A stretch of 64,000 bases of DNA from Candidatus Villigracilis proximus (GCA_016715195.1 JADKBB010000019.1:1-64000); one strand, 5' to 3'. Counted from the first letter of the stretch, positions 42,464-52,329 are shown. Notes: a model not told the origin generated them from the sequence alone. Numbers and translations: made by a program.

Positions 42464-43342
42464 ATGACAGCTCAATTAATTGACGGAAAGTTGATCGCTC
42501 AACAGGTGCGTGATGATGTCGCGGCAAAGGTTACTGCACGAGTCGCGGCGGGGAAGTCCAAGCCGACACTTGCAACTGTGCTCGTCGGCGAACGGGTGGA
42601 TTCGGCTACTTATGTCCGCGCAAAAGGTAAGGCTTGTGAAGAGCTGGGCATGGGGTCAGTTAGTCACCATCTGCCTGCGGATATTTCACAGGACGATCTT
42701 GAAAAAGTTATTAAAGATCTGAATGCAGATAAATCGGTAAATGGCATTCTGGTGCAATTGCCTTTGCCTTCTCATCTAAATGAAGAACGCGTTCTACAGT
42801 TGATCAGCATCGAAAAAGATGTGGATGGTTTCTCTCCGTTAAATATTGGCCGTTTGGCTCAAAAAGGACGTGAACCATTATTTGTCCCCTGCACTCCTTA
42901 TGGTTGTATTTATCTGCTCGAAAAAGCCGGCGTAAAAATTGACGGTGCAAATGCTGTTGTCCTTGGGCGTTCAAATATTGTTGGTATGCCAGCCGCTTTG
43001 TTATTGATCGGCAAGAATGCCACAGTCACTGTCTGTCACTCGCGCACAAAAGATATCGCGGCAGTCGTACGTGAAGCGGATATTCTGATCGCAGCCATCG
43101 GCAAGCCTGAATTCGTGCGCGGCGATTGGATCAAGCCCGGCGCGGCAATTATTGATGTAGGCATCAACTCCAAACCAGATGCGACAAAGAAGAGCGGCTA
43201 TCGTTTGGTGGGCGATGTCAACTTTGATGAGGCGAAGGAAGTCGCGGGCTTTATTACTCCGGTTCCGGGCGGAGTTGGGCCAATGACGATCGCGATGTTG
43301 ATGAACAATACCTATCGCGCGGCGGAAATTCAAGATAAATAA
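42464..43342 (+). CDS. folD: Bifunctional methylenetetrahydrofolate dehydrogenase/cyclohydrolase
   Basis: 292 residues; converts 5,10-methylene-THF to 10-formyl-THF. Catalytic Tyr50 and Lys54 sit in SATYVRAKGKACEELG. The cofactor and active-site segments PCTPYGCIYLLE, VVLGRSNIVGMPAALLL and the C-terminal TPVPGGVGPMTIAMLM are standard FolD blocks. A good ribosome site (ACAGGAG) precedes the ATG. The family is essential for one-carbon metabolism and purine synthesis in many bacteria. Confidence 0.95.
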   Translation: MTAQLIDGKLIAQQVRDDVAAKVTARVAAGKSKPTLATVLVGERVDSATYVRAKGKACEELGMGSVSHHLPADISQDDLEKVIKDLNADKSVNGILVQLPLPSHLNEERVLQLISIEKDVDGFSPLNIGRLAQKGREPLFVPCTPYGCIYLLEKAGVKIDGANAVVLGRSNIVGMPAALLLIGKNATVTVCHSRTKDIAAVVREADILIAAIGKPEFVRGDWIKPGAAIIDVGINSKPDATKKSGYRLVGDVNFDEAKEVAGFITPVPGGVGPMTIAMLMNNTYRAAEIQDK

Positions 43343-43373
43343 TCAACACCGAGAATTAATAATAAATGACCAG

Positions 43374-43398
43374 TCCCGTCGCGAGGCGGGATTGATTT
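43374..43398 (+). terminator. Probable terminator after folD
   Basis: 7-bp stem (43374-43380 with 43385-43391) capped by a GCGA tetraloop, followed by TTGATTTTG. Weaker than the others. Confidence 0.55.
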
Positions 43399-43425
43399 TG
43401 TAAAAGTATAAAACTCGGAGGATGT

Positions 43426-44337
43426 ATGAAGAAGTTTTTTAAGTGGGTAGGGATTGTGCTGGGTGGGTTCGTGGGGTTGATTGCGATTGCATTGGTTGTG
43501 ATCTACGTTGTCAGCCAATCGCGCTTAACGCATGTTTATCAGATCGCAGAAGAGCCAATTTCCATCCCAACCGATACGGCTTCCATTGAAAAGGGCAGGC
43601 ACATTTTTCAGTTTCGCGGCTGCGAAGCCTGTCATGGAGAAAATCTCGAGGGTACAGTTTATTTGGACGACCCGGCCGTCGGGAAGGTGATCTCGTCGAA
43701 TCTCACAACAGGTAACGGCGGAGTCGGAAGCGCAATGTCCGATTCTGATTGGGCGCGTGCCATTCGCCATGGAGTCCGCCCAAATGGGACAGGATATCTC
43801 TTTATGCCGTCTACCGAATTTTATTTCTTAAGTGATGAAGACCTGGGTGCGGTCATTGCTTATATCAAAAGCGTTCCGCCCGTGGATAGCAGCCTGCCCG
43901 CCAGTGAAATTTCTTTTACCGGCCGCATCGTGATGACTTTGGTTAAGGGGATTACTTTTATTCCTGCTGAATTAATTCCACATGACGCAGCGCGTCCCAC
44001 CGCGCCCGAAGTTGGCACTACACCCGAATATGGCGAGTATCTGACGCAGTCTTGCAAAGTGTGTCACGGATTAACAATGTCTGGCGGCGTGATCCCGGGC
44101 TTCCCATCCACCTGGCCGCCTGCGCCTAATATCACGTTTGGCGGCGGCTCTGCTTTGCCCACATGGACAGAAGACGAATTCATCAACACCATTCGCACTG
44201 GTAAGACTCCTGAAGGCAAGGAATTGCGCGCCGAATTCATGCCGTGGAATTCCTATAAATTTATGAGCGATGATGAATTGAAAGCTGTGTTTGTGTATTT
44301 GGAATCTTTGCCGAGGTTGGAATACGGTAATAGATGA
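43426..44337 (+). CDS. Membrane-anchored dihaem cytochrome c
   Basis: 303 residues; N-terminal anchor (about 7-30), then two haem-binding motifs, C66-EACH70 and C210-KVCH214, in two cytochrome c domains. Candidate axial Met residues lie in FMPST (about 127) and FMPWN. The protein is exported, with the haem domains outside the membrane, and probably passes electrons to or from another redox partner. It resembles the cytochrome subunit of membrane dehydrogenases (gluconate/alcohol type). No dehydrogenase gene lies beside it. Confidence 0.86.
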   Translation: MKKFFKWVGIVLGGFVGLIAIALVVIYVVSQSRLTHVYQIAEEPISIPTDTASIEKGRHIFQFRGCEACHGENLEGTVYLDDPAVGKVISSNLTTGNGGVGSAMSDSDWARAIRHGVRPNGTGYLFMPSTEFYFLSDEDLGAVIAYIKSVPPVDSSLPASEISFTGRIVMTLVKGITFIPAELIPHDAARPTAPEVGTTPEYGEYLTQSCKVCHGLTMSGGVIPGFPSTWPPAPNITFGGGSALPTWTEDEFINTIRTGKTPEGKELRAEFMPWNSYKFMSDDELKAVFVYLESLPRLEYGNR

Positions 44338-44474
44338 AGAATGACTCCCCGCTTATTATTTTATTTGATCTTAATTCATCTAAAATTTTTCGGAAAAAAT
44401 AATTGAAGTGTTCAATGGTATACTGCCGGCCGTCGTAAATAGATGTTCGTACTTAATATGGTGATTGAGTCATA

Positions 44475-46281
44475 ATGGAAAAAATTCAGCGATATCCGGT
44501 TCTGATCTTTTCAGTAGTGTGGGGAGTTTCCGCAGTGCTGTTTTTAGCTATTCTTTTTCTTGCCGTATTGGGCGGTCCGGTTTCGGTGCGGGAAATCAAT
44601 CCGTCCAAAATTACAGCGTTTGAGTCCGGCGCCCTCAATCCATCTTCTGTTTCATACCGCATTCCAAATATGGGAATCAAGTCCCTGATATTTGGCGGAC
44701 TGATCTCTCCGCTGCAGGTTTCCGTTTTGGAAAATGGTCTGCCGCTGCCGGTGGTTTTATGCGGCCTTGAGCAGTTTCAGTTTGACAGCCAAAATTGCTA
44801 CGCAATTCAAAGCGGGCGGGTTTATTTTTCATCTTCTGACGGAAGTTCAGTCCTTGAAAATGGGAACCTATACCAGATCACCTGGCATTGGAAACCCAGC
44901 ATATTTCTTGTGTTTGCCAGTCTGCTGTTTTTGATTATTGCCAGTGTGATGCTTGGAAAGAAAAATCCCTGGATGGCACAACGCTTGTCTCAAATTCGTG
45001 AATGGATTGCGTTACAACCAATGGAAATTTGGGTCGTTGCCGGTTTCTTTATATCCTATGTTCTGTTTTTTTTCATTCCCATCTTTTTAAATACACAGGG
45101 CACAATGCAGCAAAACTGTTAATGGGCATGTAAGCCTAATTTTCCTGAAACCATGCTGGGTGGCAGCGATCATCAGGTTATCGTGGAAGGTATGTCGAGA
45201 GATTTCTTTTTTACAGAGCCAAAGTTTGTTATACGTGCTTATCCATACCCGCCGTTTACCCTTTTGTTCCACACTTTGTTTCTTCCTTTTAGTTCAGTGG
45301 GTTCATACCGTGTCATTTCATTTTTGACTCTGACCGCTTTTACTTTGGTTGGTTTTTTCATTCCCGTTCAATTCAATCAGCAAAAAAAAATGACCATCCT
45401 GCCGGTGTTTTTTTTCATTACAGGCTTGTTTTCATATGGATTTCAGTTTGAGCTTGAGCGTGGACAATTTAACTTAATTTCCGTTTCTCTCGCACTAACT
45501 TCCATTTGGATCTTCCATAAATATCCGAAAATACGCTGGCTTAGTTATCTGTTCTTCACAATGGCAGTCCAGTTGAAAATGTATCCCTTAATCTTTATAT
45601 TGGGATTGATTGACAACTGGCAGGATTGGAAAGGAATCATCAAGCGCTTTGCTTTGCTATTCATTGTGAATTTTGCCGCGCTATTTATTTTAGGTTACAA
45701 AAATTTTATTTTATATCTTCAAGTTATGTAACTTTTCGTCTATAGGGAGTACCAGTAACTGGATCGGCGGTCATTCCATTAGTGCGTTTGTCAACCTGTT
45801 GTCTGCAACCATTACAGGGGAATATGTAAATCCAGATTGGGGCTGGTTGCAAATTTTATTTACTCTGATCGTGTTGATCTGTTTTGCGATCATTGTATAT
45901 CGTGCATATAAACAAAACCTGCCCGGTCCCAATGCAGCCTTGCTGCTGGGATGTGCCGTGCTTGCCCAACTGCTTCCTTCTGTCAGCTTTGACTATACTT
46001 TATCCATGCTGCCCGTTGTGCTTGCACTCGTTTTTTCAGATATTCGCAAAATTGACAGGGGATTGAGCGCCTCCATCTTTTTGCTCATTTTGGGCATGGC
46101 TTATGGAAGCGTACAGTTTTCCTTTACTCAAAAATTGGTGACTGCTGAAATGTTGTTTGTCAATCCCAGTATGATCCTGCTATTGGTAAGCGCTTTTCCT
46201 GCCCTGTTCCTGTTGATGATATCTGCCCTTGGACTTGGCTTTTCGCAAAATATAACTACTCAAATGAAGAGTCAACCATGA
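44475..46281 (+). pseudogene. Polytopic GT-C/DUF2029-like glycosyltransferase, broken
   Basis: Three pieces (44475-45122, 45153-45731, 45799-46281) make one membrane protein of about 600 residues with 9-11 spans, of the GT87/DUF2029 (mannosyltransferase-like) sort. Piece 1 ends in an in-frame TAA (45120-45122) and the same frame then continues as WACKPNFPETMLGGSDHQ. Piece 2 passes to the next frame near 45729, after which NFSSIGSTSNWIGGHSIS continues. The fault is therefore one stop and one slip. It may be a recently inactivated gene or an assembly error. The catalytic Asp cannot be placed with confidence. Confidence 0.65.
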
Positions 46282-46328
46282 GTATGGTCACGATCAACCT
46301 GACCTTATGATTTAAATTCGCTTTCCAG

Positions 46329-46376
46329 TATAAATAGAGAACCTCCACCCTTTCGAGTGGAGGTTCTCTATTTATA
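46329..46376. terminator. Very long perfect-stem terminator before the padR promoter
   Basis: Perfect 20-bp stem (46329-46348 with 46357-46376), 8-base loop, arms ending in A/T runs. It insulates the padR promoter that begins 4 bases further on. Confidence 0.9.
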
Positions 46377-46379
46377 CCC

Positions 46380-46408
46380 TTGACATAGTATTGATTTGAT
46401 ACTATTAT
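46380..46408 (+). promoter_or_regulatory. padR promoter with palindromic operator in the spacer
   Basis: TTGACA (46380-46385), 17-base spacer, TATTAT (46403-46408). ATAGTAT-N7-ATACTAT (46385-46405), a perfect 21-base palindrome, covers almost the whole spacer and touches both hexamers. TTACTAGTAA (46416-46425) lies just downstream. The palindrome is a likely autoregulatory site for PadR. Confidence 0.75.
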
Positions 46409-46452
46409 TTACTTATTACTAGTAAGAAATTGACACTACTGAAAGGAGTCAT

Positions 46453-46809
46453 ATGAATGAAGTTTCCGCACAAACTAAAAAATTTCAAAAGGAGCTGAAC
46501 TCCGGTACATCGTCTCTGGTGATGTTAAGCGTATTAAGCCGCAGCAAAGAGCCGATGTATGGCTATCAAATCGCAAAACTGCTCGAAGAAAGCGGACCAG
46601 ACTTTCCCATGATGAAGCAGGGGACTTTATATCCAGTGCTTCGCTCTTTGGAAGAGAACGGCTTGTTAAGCAGCATGGTCGAACCTTCGGTTTCCGGCCC
46701 GCCGCGCAGATATTACAAGATCACAGATGAAGGTCAGAACGCTTTGAAAGAATGGCTGGAGATCTGGAAGCAGACAAAAAAATTTGTTGATGCAATTTTA
46801 AAAGGATGA
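46453..46809 (+). CDS. PadR-family transcriptional regulator
   Basis: 118 residues. The winged helix shows MYGYQIAKLLEES, MKQGTLYPVLRSLEENGLL and RRYYKITDEGQNALKEW, which are the classic PadR blocks. A good ribosome site (AAAGGAG) precedes the ATG. It is followed 4 bases later by a HAAS-domain membrane protein, a common PadR-partner arrangement in which the regulator senses or controls a membrane process. The promoter palindrome suggests autoregulation. Effector unknown. Confidence 0.9.
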   Translation: MNEVSAQTKKFQKELNSGTSSLVMLSVLSRSKEPMYGYQIAKLLEESGPDFPMMKQGTLYPVLRSLEENGLLSSMVEPSVSGPPRRYYKITDEGQNALKEWLEIWKQTKKFVDAILKG

Positions 46810-46813
46810 TGCC

Positions 46814-47704
46814 ATGTTGAATACAATTGAAGAATATCTTGAAGCTTTGAAAACCGAAATGCAGGAGAGCGACTCCGCTCTTTTACAGGATGCCCTCGCC
46901 GATGCCCGTGAACATTTATCCACCGCATTGACGGTGGCACGCGAAAAAAATTCAGAACTGAATGAAGCCGATGCGTTAAAGATCATTATCGATGAATATG
47001 GAACTCCCGAAGAAACTGCCTCCGCATACAAGGAAGTGGAAAAACGCACCTCTCCCATTCTGAAACAAAATGTCAAACCGCAGTCAGCATTTGTCCGCTT
47101 TTTTGGTGTCTATGCAGATGTGCGTGCCTGGGGCGCATTGCTTTATATGCTGATCTCATTTATCACAGGCGTTTTCTATTTCACATGGGCCGTAACCGGT
47201 GTTTCAGTTTCTGTGCCGTTTTTGATCTTTATATTTGGTTTCCCTTTCGCACTTTTATTCCTGCTCTCCGTACGCGGACTCGCCCTGCTCGAAGGCCGTC
47301 TTGTGGAAGCCTTACTCGGTATACGTATGCCGCGACGTCCAGTATTCTCACATCAAGGCATGAAATGGTTCGATCGCCTTAAGGCACTCCTGACCGACAA
47401 AGCCACCTGGCTTATGCTGGTCTACATGCTCACTCAATTTGTTTTAGGTGTGGTTTATTTCGTCTTGATCGTAACCGTGTTAAGCGTTTCACTTTCATTG
47501 GTGGCCATTCCTTTTATACAGGAGCTTTTTAATCAAGGCGGAATCTATAACAATGGAATTCAATACTCCTTTCCCACATGGTCGTATCCACTTTTTGTTT
47601 TGAGCGGATTTATGCTCTGGACGATCTTTATGAACATTGCACGAGGCATCGGTCAACTGCACGGACACTTTGCAAAATGGATGCTGGTTAGCGACGAAAA
47701 ATAG
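46814..47704 (+). CDS. HAAS/sensor-domain membrane protein, PadR partner
   Basis: 296 residues. The N-terminal soluble part (about 1-85) is a HAAS-type (DUF1700) helical domain with alternating charged helices (LEALKTEMQESDSALLQDAL). The C-terminal part has two pairs of membrane spans in repeated form (FVRFFGVYADVRAWGALLYM and the later TDKATWLMLVYMLTQFVLGV), consistent with a putative-sensor membrane domain. It ends before the terminator at 47715. It might act as the anchor that PadR responds to; the molecular activity is unknown. Confidence 0.8.
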   Translation: MLNTIEEYLEALKTEMQESDSALLQDALADAREHLSTALTVAREKNSELNEADALKIIIDEYGTPEETASAYKEVEKRTSPILKQNVKPQSAFVRFFGVYADVRAWGALLYMLISFITGVFYFTWAVTGVSVSVPFLIFIFGFPFALLFLLSVRGLALLEGRLVEALLGIRMPRRPVFSHQGMKWFDRLKALLTDKATWLMLVYMLTQFVLGVVYFVLIVTVLSVSLSLVAIPFIQELFNQGGIYNNGIQYSFPTWSYPLFVLSGFMLWTIFMNIARGIGQLHGHFAKWMLVSDEK

Positions 47705-47714
47705 CAGATAAAAT

Positions 47715-47742
47715 AAAAGTCCCGCATCAACACGGGACTTTT
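47715..47742. terminator. Intrinsic terminator after the HAAS gene
   Basis: 10-bp stem (47715-47724 with 47733-47742), 8-base loop, AAAA and TTTT at the ends. It can serve the converging gene at 47812 as well. Confidence 0.85.
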
Positions 47743-47811
47743 ACCTGCTGCTGTTTAATTATTTTTTCTTCCCCTAAAGCGGATCCTGCAAAAGACCTGG
47801 CAAAATCAAGT

Positions 47812-50215
47812 CTACTTTCTAATGTAAAGACCGAGATGATTTGCAACCTCGCGTTCCTTCCCTTTTATATTTTGGTCAATCGGAGAGTTGAGCAAACGTG
47901 CCTTCCCATCCATGATCCCCTTGATAACCATTGCCGAAGAACCGCCGCCATCCATATTGACGCCCGTATACACACCGTATGAAATGAGCAAGTCAGCCAG
48001 CTCAGGGAAAGTAACACCTTCACTGTAATCTGTCTGACGCCCATCCACCACCATAAAGATCAACCAGCGTCCGTTTTTATTCACACCCACCGCAGTCCGT
48101 GGACTTGGTGTCGCAGCCGCCAGATTTTTAACGCGCACACCTTTCTCCACTACAAGGCGGTCACCGGCGATTGCATTAAACGGCTGGTTTTGAACTCCAT
48201 TAACGGTCACTTGATTGCGGGCGCCAATATAAATAATGGGCTGAACAGTCTTGATCGGTGAATATACTTTTCCACGCGAAGCCGCATAGCCATTGGCTTT
48301 GACAGGATCCCCGCCGTTCGGGCAGGTGGTCGCAGGGTTGACCGATGCATCAAGATAACTGAATCCATCGCCATTGATCGCAGCAAATAAACTGAATTCT
48401 TCCATGAATTTTGAAGTGGTACGCGTGCATAAAATTCCAGCAGGGTGTGAAGATGGAGTCACAAGGAATTCGAGTCCGGCTGTTGTTAAGTCTATTGCCA
48501 TGACATGCATTTTATTTTTGCGCGGCGTGGTCAGGTCTTTTTGAAGATAGGTGACGCCTTTGAAAAGATTTTGCCTGATCGATGCGGGACGGGTATTGCT
48601 TAGAAAAACAAGACTCTTCTTTTCACACCATCCCACAAGCCCATCCACACGACGGATTTTAAACCAGACAGGGTTGGTTGTATCGTCTAATGCGGGCAGG
48701 GTATCATCCAGCAGCACGGTGCCCAGCACTTTTCCGCTTGTACTTGCTGTTTCACGCACCGAAATTGAAGCAACACCAACCCGATACCATTTTTTGTCGG
48801 CATCGGTTGGGATGGGGTCAGGCACTGGGGTGTCATCATCCGGTATCGTATCTGTACTGACAAGGTTCTGGACTACGCTCCAACCCACTAAACTTCCATC
48901 AAGTTTACGGACATTTAACCAGGTACGATCTGCGTTTGCACCGATCTCTTCTACGATCTCGCCAAAAATTAAGTGTGCCCAGTGATGGTTCTAAGGAATT
49001 GGGTGCATCAAGTACAGGCAGGGTCGTGGATGTAACTCGATATTTTTTATAAACAACCGGTGGCGGATTATTGTCCACGCTTTGCAAATATGTACCTAAA
49101 CACCAGCCAACCAGAGTACCATCTGATTTCTTAACTTTTAACCAGGTACGATCTGCGTTTGCATCAACTTCTTCCACGATCTCATCGAAGGAGAATGATC
49201 CAATCGATGTGAAAGACAACCCGGGTCCCAAACGTACCTTCAAGGAAGGTGTGGCTGTGACGCGATATTTTTTTTCCTCAACCGGCGGCGGGGTGGTGGT
49301 TATGCTTTGCAAATAAATGGCAAAACTCCAACCGCTCAGGCTGCCATCAGCCTTGCGGACTCGCAGCCATGTCCTATCGGAATTTGCGCCGATTTCTTCC
49401 ACGATCTCATTTGGATATAGCAGCCCAATCGAATTGTATGTCAACCCCGGTCCTTCGCGGACTTTTAGAGAGGGGGAGGCTGTTACACGATACATTTTTC
49501 CGGTTGGGGTGCCGTCATCCGGATCGGGATCAGGGTCAGGATCCGTCGGAACGTCGCTTAGATTAAAACGGGCTTTGAGCGCAGCCAGATCACCATTGAA
49601 ATAATTTAGATCAATGCCGTTGCTTTCCACGCCATATAACTTTCCGTCACCGGTTTCTGTATATTGCCAGAATAACCATTCGTTGGCCGTCCATGGTTTT
49701 GGAACCAGTGGTTGAGTGGCGCCATAATTGGCGATCCATAACGGGTATTGATGGAAATATGCAAGTTCGGCAGTTTGTGTGGCGGCATTTGGAGCGTTAT
49801 CTCGCCAGTAATAATAACCCGTGTAAATGCCGATCTCTTTGCCATTTACTAGGGCTTTTACTCTTTCAATAAAGGTGTACCAGTTTTTCCAGCCCTTGTA
49901 TGCGCCATTATAGGTTTCTTCAAAATCTGCAAAGAGGGGCAGTTCGCCGAAATCACCGCCAAATTGCTGCACCCATAATTCTGCCTGGCGTTTGGGCTCC
50001 ACGCGGCTGTCGTAGAACCAGTAGGAACCTCGCGGTATGCCTGCCCGTTTTGCTTCGCGCCAATTGGCTTTGAAGTCTGTGTCCACCCATAGGTTTTGCC
50101 CCGCGCGGATAATGACATATCCCGCGGATAATTTCATTTTTACAAAATCAATGCCTTGCGGAGTTTCGGGGTCGTCTTGATAAAAACTAACATCGGGGCC
50201 GATGACGTTTGCCAT
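47812..50215 (-). pseudogene. GH25 muramidase - four SH3b - phosphodiester glycosidase fusion, one frameshift
   Basis: Two frames join near 48964-48972 (extra T in TTAATTTTT) into one protein of about 800 residues. Part 1: a GH25 lysozyme domain (VIGPDVSFYQDDPE, YVIIRAGQNLWVDTDFKANW, LPLFADFEETYNGAY), then SH3b repeats (KVREGPGLTYNSIGLLYP, KVRLGPGLSFTSIGSFSF, then a third crossing the slip). Part 2: the end of the third SH3b, a fourth (SVRETASTSGKVLG), and a phosphodiester glycosidase (NAGPA-like) domain (GFSYLDASVNPATTCPNGGD and GVNMDGGGSSAM). There is no evident signal peptide. The start at 50215 has AAGGAG. A cell-wall or glycan-targeting enzyme is inferred. Confidence 0.82.
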
Positions 50216-50243
50216 AATATTCTCCTTGAGTGTGTTAGCGCTG

Positions 50244-50266
50244 ATCTCGCAATTTCTATGCGAGAT
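50244..50266. repeat. Hairpin upstream of the GH25 gene
   Basis: ATCTCGCA (50244-50251) and TGCGAGAT (50259-50266), 7-base spacer, just upstream of the ribosome site of the GH25 gene on the minus strand. It could be an operator or a leader hairpin. Confidence 0.45.
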
Positions 50267-50289
50267 ATTTTTCATCAGTTTATAAGATT

Positions 50290-50319
50290 ATACCAAACGG
50301 CACTAACGCCGTTTGGTAT
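50290..50319. terminator. Intrinsic terminator-like hairpin between the GH25 and yraN genes
   Basis: 12-bp stem (50290-50301 with 50308-50319), 6-base loop, T-run only on the plus-strand side. It may end transcripts of the yraN/GT4 unit on the minus strand weakly. Confidence 0.55.
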
Positions 50320-50413
50320 TGGTTTTTTGATCAGGTTTTATAACTAAACAGAAAAAATGTTTCAAATATTATTTCCGATAATATCTATGATTAGAAATTC
50401 ACAATTGTGGAGT

Positions 50414-50431
50414 CCATCAGCTTGCTGATGG
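50414..50431. repeat. Short palindrome CCATCAGC-TT-GCTGATGG
   Basis: Perfect 8-base arms with a TT centre in the yraN downstream spacer. This looks like a copy of a small dispersed palindromic repeat. Confidence 0.5.
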
Positions 50432-50461
50432 CAGGCATCAAAATTTTAGCTGTCAATACCA

Positions 50462-50815
50462 TTAAACTGCATTCTCAAAATGGGTGATGACCGGGTTGAT
50501 TCCCGGCCTGCCTTCCACTGCGATGACGTCAATTTGATAATGATCGATCTCGTGTTCGGCGCAGTAATGTTCGGCGGCATCGAGCATGTGTTGCTGCTTG
50601 GTGGGGGTGATGGCTTCTTCGGGGAAGAAATCTTTGCTTGATGTGAGTGTTTTTACTTCAACAAAAATGGTGATCTCTGTCTGCTGCGCGATGATGTCAA
50701 TTTCACCATACGGAGTGCGGATGTTGCGCGCAATAACCTGATAGCCGTGTTCACTGAGCCAGTCTGCGGCGGCGGTTTCACCCCATGCGCCGATTTCTTT
50801 TTTATATTTCGTCAT
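50462..50815 (-). CDS. yraN: YraN family (UPF0102) endonuclease-like protein
   Basis: 117 residues. YraN/UPF0102 proteins share the restriction-endonuclease fold. GEIDIIAQQTEITIFVEVKT carries the D-x(n)-EVK active-site pattern, with GEIDII the typical first half. An N-terminal WGETAAADWLSEHGYQV is also family typical. Its function is not established. It overlaps the glycosyltransferase gene by 4 bases. Confidence 0.85.
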   Translation of the reverse strand: MTKYKKEIGAWGETAAADWLSEHGYQVIARNIRTPYGEIDIIAQQTEITIFVEVKTLTSSKDFFPEEAITPTKQQHMLDAAEHYCAEHEIDHYQIDVIAVEGRPGINPVITHFENAV

Positions 50816-52014
50816 TGTGTGACGCTTTCCAAAAGTTTACGCAAGCGCACAGACCAACTGCTCTTGCGCGGTTGGGCATCGTTTACCAATTTTTCATAAT
50901 GTTTCAGCATGATATTTGTTGTGCGTTCGATGGCATAGGTGGACGATGCCTTTCGCGCTGAGTCGCCCATTTTTTTACGCAGGTCCAGGTCAAGACAGAG
51001 GCGGGTTAACTTCGCAGTAAAAGCGGGCAGGTCGTGAGTCGCAAGCAGTCCGGTCACACCATCCACAACAGTATCTCCAACGCCCACAGAGTGAATGCCC
51101 ATCACGGGCAGTCCCGCGCCCATGGCCTCGATCACAGAAAGCGGATGGACTTCGGTGACCGACGCAGTGACGAATACATCACACATCGCAAGATAAGATG
51201 GAAGTTTAGCGTATTCGATTTTGCCCGTTAAGCGGACTCGCTGATCGAGTTCCATTTCGCCGACAAGTGTGCGGATCTCTTCTTCGTATTGCTGGACTCC
51301 GCTTCCGAGCAGCAGTAGTTGTGCGTTGGGGATTGCCTGCGCTATGCCCGCGAAAGATTTTAAAAGGAAGGGAATATTTTTTTCAAGCGCGATGCGCCCC
51401 GCATAGATCAGAAGGATGTCGTTTTCCTTGTATCCAAATTCTGCGCGTGATAATGGTTTGGCTTCGATGAAATTTTTTAAGTCCACGCCGTTTGGGACAA
51501 CTTCTATGTTACTGGTTACATTGAGTTGACGCAGAACTTTTTCCATGCCTGCCGAGGGTGCAACCACAAGCTGCACTGCATCACAAAAAGATGGCATATA
51601 AGCTTGTAAAAGCCCCTGGCTCATTTCTTCGGGCATCATCGGCAAATAGGCCTGTGCGTAAAGATCGTAACGGGTGTGATTGGTGTAGACGATGGGAATA
51701 TGCAGCAGGCGGCAATAGCGCAGTGCAAGCCTTCCGCTTAAAAATGGATGATGCACATGGACAATATCCATGGTTTGCAGAAGTTGTTTTGCGGCGCGCG
51801 AATAGCGCGTGGATAAATAAAATCCGGTATCGGCCAATGGCACGCCGTGATTGCGTATGACATGTAATTCGCCATCCTGATAATCGACATCGCCAAATGT
51901 GAAGACAAATACTTCATGACCTGCTAATTCAAGATAGCGTTTGTTGATATCAACGTAGTTGGTGATTCCGCTGGTGTACGGCTTGTAACTATCCACCATC
52001 ATTCCGATTCGCAT
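50812..52014 (-). CDS. Family 4 glycosyltransferase
   Basis: 400 residues, GT-B fold. The N-terminal domain begins MRIGMMVDSYKPYTSGITNYV (G loop), and the C-terminal has LLIYAGRIALEKNIPFLLKSF and VTEVHPLSVIEAMGAGLPVM, the E(x7)E region of GT4. It resembles alpha-mannosyl/glucosyl transferases that act on diacylglycerol or lipid-linked acceptors. The product is not known. Its gene is upstream of yraN on the minus strand. Confidence 0.88.
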   Translation of the reverse strand: MRIGMMVDSYKPYTSGITNYVDINKRYLELAGHEVFVFTFGDVDYQDGELHVIRNHGVPLADTGFYLSTRYSRAAKQLLQTMDIVHVHHPFLSGRLALRYCRLLHIPIVYTNHTRYDLYAQAYLPMMPEEMSQGLLQAYMPSFCDAVQLVVAPSAGMEKVLRQLNVTSNIEVVPNGVDLKNFIEAKPLSRAEFGYKENDILLIYAGRIALEKNIPFLLKSFAGIAQAIPNAQLLLLGSGVQQYEEEIRTLVGEMELDQRVRLTGKIEYAKLPSYLAMCDVFVTASVTEVHPLSVIEAMGAGLPVMGIHSVGVGDTVVDGVTGLLATHDLPAFTAKLTRLCLDLDLRKKMGDSARKASSTYAIERTTNIMLKHYEKLVNDAQPRKSSWSVRLRKLLESVTQ

Positions 52015-52122
52015 AGCACTATCCTAAGACACGCACGGATGAATGTCAAGTGAAAATAAAGGATAAAGGCGGAAGGGTGGGTATGGAAGCGCATGATAAA
52101 ATTTGATTCTCAAGGAGCCATG

Positions 52123-52329
52123 ATGGTTGCAAAAATGATTTTGCGTGACAAGGAATATGAAGTGAAGCCGGGTATGGCTTTGGTGGATGCATTGAAGAAA
52201 CATAATATTGTGCCTGAGTCGGTGATCGCGATCCGCAATGGAGAGATGATCACAGATGATGAGATCCTGCGGGCCGGCGACGTGGTGAAACTGGTCGCGG
52301 TGATTTCCGGGGAGTTTAGTCAAAGGTGA
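52123..52329 (+). CDS. ThiS/MoaD/TtuB-like ubiquitin-fold sulfur carrier
   Basis: 68 residues (ATG 52123, with AAGGAG 5 bases before it; the ATG at 52120 is too close). The sequence is a beta-grasp ThiS-like fold: MVAKMILRDKEYEVKPG, MALVDALKKHNIVPESVIA, RAGDVVKLVAVIS. Such carriers need a C-terminal Gly-Gly, but here the end reads SGEFSQR. Adding one G to the G4 run at 52309-52312 would give ...ISGGV and a stop, so the end may be misread. It is paired with a TtuA-like gene 11 bases on, as in TtuB-TtuA 2-thiouridine systems. Confidence 0.78.
   Translation: MVAKMILRDKEYEVKPGMALVDALKKHNIVPESVIAIRNGEMITDDEILRAGDVVKLVAVISGEFSQR

Noticed and set aside
45120..45122. TAA in the GT-C-like gene as a recoded codon
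   Set aside because: UAA is not known to be recoded in this way in bacteria of this type. The same gene also carries a frameshift, which points to damage or error.
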